NCBI GenBank assembly: GCA_004347695.1
Contig: SLTK01000007.1
Location: 784,823 to 848,822 of the forward strand
Reading direction: 5' to 3'
Length of the DNA stretch: 64,000 bases
Origin: Chloroflexota bacterium
GTDB taxonomy: Bacteria > Chloroflexota > Anaerolineae > Anaerolineales > Anaerolineaceae
A program made the translations under genes and the position numbers. Positions within the stretch are counted from its first letter, which is position 1, and each line of letters begins with the position of its first letter. Of the stretch, positions 61,286-64,000 are shown in pieces. Under the pieces are notes generated by a model. The model searched no databases. It was not told where the DNA came from and worked only from the letters and a program-made list of their open reading frames with translations.

Positions 61286-62366
61286 CCTGATCCCGGTTCT
61301 TATTCCACAGCTTAATCCCAATGAACGCGAGGCGTTGCTGATCGATTTGCGCGTTCAAAACGGCCAAAAAATTCAGGCGGGTGATGCGCTGGCGGTGCTG
61401 GAAACCACCAAATCGACGTTGGAACTGGCATCAGACTATGCCGGGTATGTGCTCGGGCTGGCTTTTGGCCGGGGAGATACGGTCACTGCCGGCGAGGTGT
61501 TGTGCTACCTGGGCGACGCCCCCGACCTGCCGCTGCCGGCTGCCTCAAAGCCCTCCGGTACAACAGGAGCGGATGAGCTGCCCGACGGTCTGCGCATTAC
61601 GCAACCGGCTCTGGCGCTGGCCCGCTCGCTGGGCGTCGACATGAGCCAACTGCCGCGCAATACGCTGGTGACCGAAGCCGTGGTACGCAAGTTCAGCCCT
61701 GCTGCGGTGGTATTACCGGAAACCGCATTCGATGCCAATGGGTTGATCGTTTACGGCGGCGGCGGTCATGGAAAATCTCTGGTGGACCTGGTGCGGCTGC
61801 TCGACACCTACCGCGTGGTTGGCATTGTGGATGACGGATTGCCTGCCGGCGCGGAGGTGTTGGGCGTTCCGGTGCTGGGCGGCAGTGCGGTATTGGAGGA
61901 ATTGTACGCGCGCGGTCTGCGGCTGGCCGTCAATGCCGTGGGCGGAATTGGCAATCTGGCCCCGCGCCTGAAAGTGTTCGAGCGGCTGGCCCAGGTCGGT
62001 TTTGGCTTCCCGACCCTGATTCATCCGACCGCAATGGTGGAAGCCAGCGCCCAAGTGGGAGCAGGCGTGCAGGTCTTTGCGCATGCCTATATTGGCAGCG
62101 CGGCCCAGGTAGGGTTTGGCTGCATTGTCAACACCGGCGCGATTGTTTCACATGACTGCGTGCTGGCGGACATCGTCAATATTTCACCGGGCGCCATGCT
62201 GGCGGGTTCGGTGCGCGTCGGTGAGCGCACGCTGATCGGCATGGGGGTGACGGTCAACCTGGATGTTGAGGTTGGCGCAGGGGCGCGCATCGGCAACGGC
62301 GCCACGGTCAAGTCCGCGGTTCCGGCCGGCGGCGTGGTCCGCGCGGGCAGCGTTTGGCCGGAATAA
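61278..62366 (+). CDS. Lipoyl/E1-binding/NeuD-like acyltransferase fusion
   Basis: The predicted 362-residue protein has four parts. Residues 1-80 form a lipoyl domain with the lipoyl-lysine in LETTKSTLEL (Lys45). Residues 106-139 resemble a peripheral subunit-binding domain (RITQPALALARSLGVDMSQLP). Residues 155-235 match the PglD/NeuD N-terminal nucleotide-sugar-binding fold (LIVYGGGGHGKSL). Residues 245-362 are a left-handed beta-helix acyltransferase with hexapeptide repeats and the candidate catalytic His292 in VSHDC. The usual E2 CoA-dependent acyltransferase domain is absent. ATG 61278 overlaps the E1 beta stop by 8 bp. The product may pass acyl groups from lipoate to a sugar; this is inference. 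Confidence 0.85.
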   Translation: MPDLIPVLIPQLNPNEREALLIDLRVQNGQKIQAGDALAVLETTKSTLELASDYAGYVLGLAFGRGDTVTAGEVLCYLGDAPDLPLPAASKPSGTTGADELPDGLRITQPALALARSLGVDMSQLPRNTLVTEAVVRKFSPAAVVLPETAFDANGLIVYGGGGHGKSLVDLVRLLDTYRVVGIVDDGLPAGAEVLGVPVLGGSAVLEELYARGLRLAVNAVGGIGNLAPRLKVFERLAQVGFGFPTLIHPTAMVEASAQVGAGVQVFAHAYIGSAAQVGFGCIVNTGAIVSHDCVLADIVNISPGAMLAGSVRVGERTLIGMGVTVNLDVEVGAGARIGNGATVKSAVPAGGVVRAGSVWPE

Positions 62367-62647
62367 TTTCCCGCTGTCGTCCGTTTGTCGCAGATTGGAT
62401 TGTCCGCACCCACAGGGTGCCCTGCGGGCAGGGCGCTCTGCGAGTGAGGGCACACTAAAAGGTAATAAAATAGACGAAGATTAATCGCCCCAAATTCGAC
62501 AAGGCTATTCATTCCAATATGTTGGATTTCGGGGCTGCCTGGATTATTGCCAAACAAAGATCTGGGGTGCCCCTCAATCCAACCTACGTTTTTTACTACT
62601 TTTTTTACTACGTTTTTACAGCCAAAAGAGTGTACAATACCCCGCTG
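62367..62647. other. Intergenic region before the fluoride riboswitch
   Basis: No gene. Short repeats (CCCTGCGGGCAGGGCGCTCTG) and CCCCTCAATCCAACCTACG, which resemble those near 5.3 and 41.4 kb. A -10-like TACAAT lies at 62633-62638, about 11 bp before the riboswitch; the -35 region is poor. Confidence 0.5.
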
Positions 62648-62648
62648 T

Positions 62649-62695
62649 GGTGATGGAGTCCACCCTTAACCGCTTCGTGCTGATGACTCCTGCAT
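62649..62695 (+). promoter_or_regulatory. Fluoride (crcB) riboswitch
   Basis: The sequence GGTGATGGAGTCCACC (62649-62664) forms the 4-bp P1 stem (GGTG/CACC) with the GATGGAGT loop. It is followed by TTAACCGC, TTCG and GCTGATGACTCC. The GGAGTC of the loop pairs with GACTCC, as in the pseudoknot of fluoride aptamers. This matches the crcB motif, and the next gene is crcB. Confidence 0.85.
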
Positions 62696-62721
62696 TTCAT
62701 CCGAAACGAGATTTTTTAACA

Positions 62722-63105
62722 TTGGAAAAAATATTCCTTATCGGTACCGGTGGGTTTATTGGCGCCGTGATGCGTTACCTGGTTGGCACTGCCGCCCAGA
62801 GCTGGAGTAAAAGTCAAAATTTCCCAATTGGGACATTAATCGTCAACCTGATCGGCTGCCTGGTGATCGGTTTTCTTTCGCATGTAGGCGAAAACAGCCG
62901 GGTGATCACCCCGGAGACGCGTTCCTTCCTGTTCATTGGCATCCTCGGTGCGTTTACTACTTTTTCTACGTTTAGCAACGAGACGGTTAACTTGTTCCGC
63001 GAAGGGCAGGGGTTTTACTCTGCGCTTAACATCGCTGCGCACATTTTCATCGGCCTGGCAGCGGTATGGGTTGGGCGGCAAGCCGCTTTGATGATCTGGC
63101 GGTAA
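62722..63105 (+). CDS. crcB: CrcB/FluC fluoride channel
   Basis: The predicted 127-residue protein has four helices. Conserved motifs are GGFIGAVMRYLVG, FPIGTLIVNLIGCLVIGF and GILGAFTTFSTFSNE, with the phenylalanines that line the fluoride path. Two subunits form the antiparallel pore that exports fluoride. The TTG start at 62722 gives the normal family length; frames open further upstream run through the riboswitch and are not coding. Control by the fluoride riboswitch just upstream is expected from established knowledge. Confidence 0.92.
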   Translation: MEKIFLIGTGGFIGAVMRYLVGTAAQSWSKSQNFPIGTLIVNLIGCLVIGFLSHVGENSRVITPETRSFLFIGILGAFTTFSTFSNETVNLFREGQGFYSALNIAAHIFIGLAAVWVGRQAALMIWR

Positions 63106-63397
63106 TCCGTTACAGGCCGTTGGCCTGCAGAACCTATTTTTGTCATACTGCCCACCGGACACGCTGTGCGTGAATGAAGTGAAGCCTCTCGTTGCTGATA
63201 TGGAGACCCTTCGCTCCGCTCAGGGTGACAGCAAAAAACGGGTGGCATCCATTTAGTTCTGCTACCCACAGGGCAGGGTGTCCTGTTTTGTCATGCTGCC
63301 CACAGGGCACGCTGTGCGTTAGTCGCGTAAGGGCGAGGCTAAAAACGGTTCGAATGACCCGGAGTGTTCTTTTTGCCTCGCCACTACCCATCCGGAA
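63106..63397. other. Gene-free interval with CTTCGCTCCGCTCAGGGTGACA-type repeats
   Basis: Contains GACCCTTCGCTCCGCTCAGG and CTGCCCACAGGGCACGCTGTGCG in several copies, the same short-repeat family as near 5.3 and 21.4 kb. No gene seen. Confidence 0.55.
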
Positions 63398-63670
63398 TCA
63401 CTCGGCGATAAACACCGAATCCACTAATCCAACAATCACCGAGATCACCGGGGCGTCCGGGTTGTTCAATACCTGACGGGCGCCGTTGCCTTCGCGGTTG
63501 ACCAGCACCACATCACCCACCCCGGCCTGGGTGTTATCGAGCGCAATAAAATCGGCGTCCGGCGGTTCGTCATCCATTCCCAGCGGCTGCACCACCAGCA
63601 GGCGGCGGTATTTGAACGCCGGATGGCTGATGGTCGTCACCACCGTGCCCACCACGCGCCCCAGAATCAT
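63398..63670 (-). CDS. EutN/CcmL-type microcompartment vertex protein
   Basis: A 90-residue protein of the BMC-P (EutN/CcmL) family, starting MILGRVVGTVVTTISHPAF and containing RLLVVQPLG, ALDNTQAGVGDVVLV and VISVIVGLVDSV. Pentamers cap the vertices of polyhedral microcompartments. ATG 63670 overlaps the stop of the upstream vertex gene (ATGA). The shell and enzymes lie outside this window, to the right. Confidence 0.93.
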   Translation of the reverse strand: MILGRVVGTVVTTISHPAFKYRRLLVVQPLGMDDEPPDADFIALDNTQAGVGDVVLVNREGNGARQVLNNPDAPVISVIVGLVDSVFIAE

Positions 63671-64000
63671 TCCCCCGCCTTTCCATAATAAGGGTTCCAG
63701 CCGCGGCGCATGATTAATTCCCCGTTGTCCACCGGCTGGACCGCCAGTTCATCCACAATGCCAACCAGCGCCAGATCAACCGGCACAAATTTAACATTCG
63801 GCATCGCCAGGGCGGCCTCGCGCGAACGCACCATGACGCACAGGTCGCCGGGACCGGCCTGCACCACATCCGCGGCTACCTGTAGTCCGCCCATCGGCTC
63901 CAGCCGCTTATCGAGCGGCTGAACGACCAGCAGTTTGACCCCCTCCGTGCCGGGATATTTGATCGTGCACACTGCCGAACCGACTACCCTGCCAAGCAGC
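63667..64000 (-). CDS. EutN/CcmL-type vertex protein, 5' end outside the window
   Basis: A second BMC-P protein. The frame is open to the window edge and reads LLGRVVGSAVCTIKYPGTEG, the typical start of the family, so only one or two residues are likely missing. GTG 63972 is inside the domain and not the start. The segments LVVQPLDKRLEPMGG and VGIVDELAV are typical. Paralogous vertex proteins in one operon are usual for BMC loci. Confidence 0.9.
   Translation of the reverse strand, partial: LLGRVVGSAVCTIKYPGTEGVKLLVVQPLDKRLEPMGGLQVAADVVQAGPGDLCVMVRSREAALAMPNVKFVPVDLALVGIVDELAVQPVDNGELIMRRGWNPYYGKAGE

Noticed and set aside
62647..62721. Extension of the crcB coding region upstream to a GTG at 62647
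   Set aside because: The interval is the fluoride riboswitch; conserved FluC sequence begins at TTG 62722.

Overview
The window looks like chromosomal DNA of a Chloroflexota bacterium, most likely an Anaerolineae-type organism. The basis is gene content and style rather than a marker gene: lipoproteins with plain lipoboxes, a TadE/TadG pilus-type region, Yip1 and CARDB-like proteins, an acyl-phosphate PlsY, microcompartment vertex proteins, frequent GTG/TTG starts, and many short palindromic repeats between genes. No ribosomal RNA operon, integrase, transposase or phage module was seen, and no cas genes.

Layout. 0-5 kb: 3' end of a membrane protein, tRNA-Phe, a YabE-like G5/3D cell-wall protein overlapping rsmA, a GT2 glycosyltransferase with V4R and roadblock proteins, tRNA-Cys. 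5-16 kb (minus strand): sugar-type ABC substrate-binding lipoprotein, NUDIX hydrolase, aminotransferase, nucleotidyltransferase, a large membrane glycosyltransferase-like protein, methionine gamma-lyase-like enzyme, and an EamA transporter with a histidine-rich tail. 16-24 kb: stand-alone sulfite-oxidase-fold protein, a probable operon (histidine kinase, degenerate metallo-beta-lactamase fold, asparaginase, endonuclease III), then two divergent hydrolases bracketed by inverted MITE copies. 24-36 kb: LCP ligase, Trm112-like protein, MFS transporter, epimerase, repeat lipoprotein, and a four-gene Yip1/ABC ATPase/secreted CARDB protein/permease operon.

36-48 kb: DinB protein with a HicB-like N-terminus, a 243-bp tandem repeat, CDGSH and DsrE proteins, tyrS, a PlsC-like acyltransferase, a 29-residue membrane peptide, and two tandem copies of a TadE-TadE-TadG cassette downstream of a histidine kinase/NarL-type regulator pair. 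48-58 kb: EamA transporter, TerC, GNAT, and a complete BMP-type nucleoside ABC importer. 58-64 kb: divergent plsY; an operon of 2-oxoacid dehydrogenase E1 alpha, E1 beta and a lipoyl/E1-binding/NeuD-like acyltransferase fusion; a fluoride riboswitch controlling a CrcB/FluC channel; and two EutN/CcmL vertex proteins, the second running off the window.

The most unusual system is the E1 alpha/E1 beta/lipoyl-NeuD operon (59.4-62.4 kb). The usual CoA-dependent E2 catalytic domain is replaced by a left-handed beta-helix sugar acyltransferase, which suggests that acyl groups made from a 2-oxoacid may be handed to a sugar. Other notable items are the tandem Tad cassettes, the fluoride riboswitch, a two-repeat CRISPR remnant with a 61-bp period, and a family of 58-59 bp palindromic elements at three sites.
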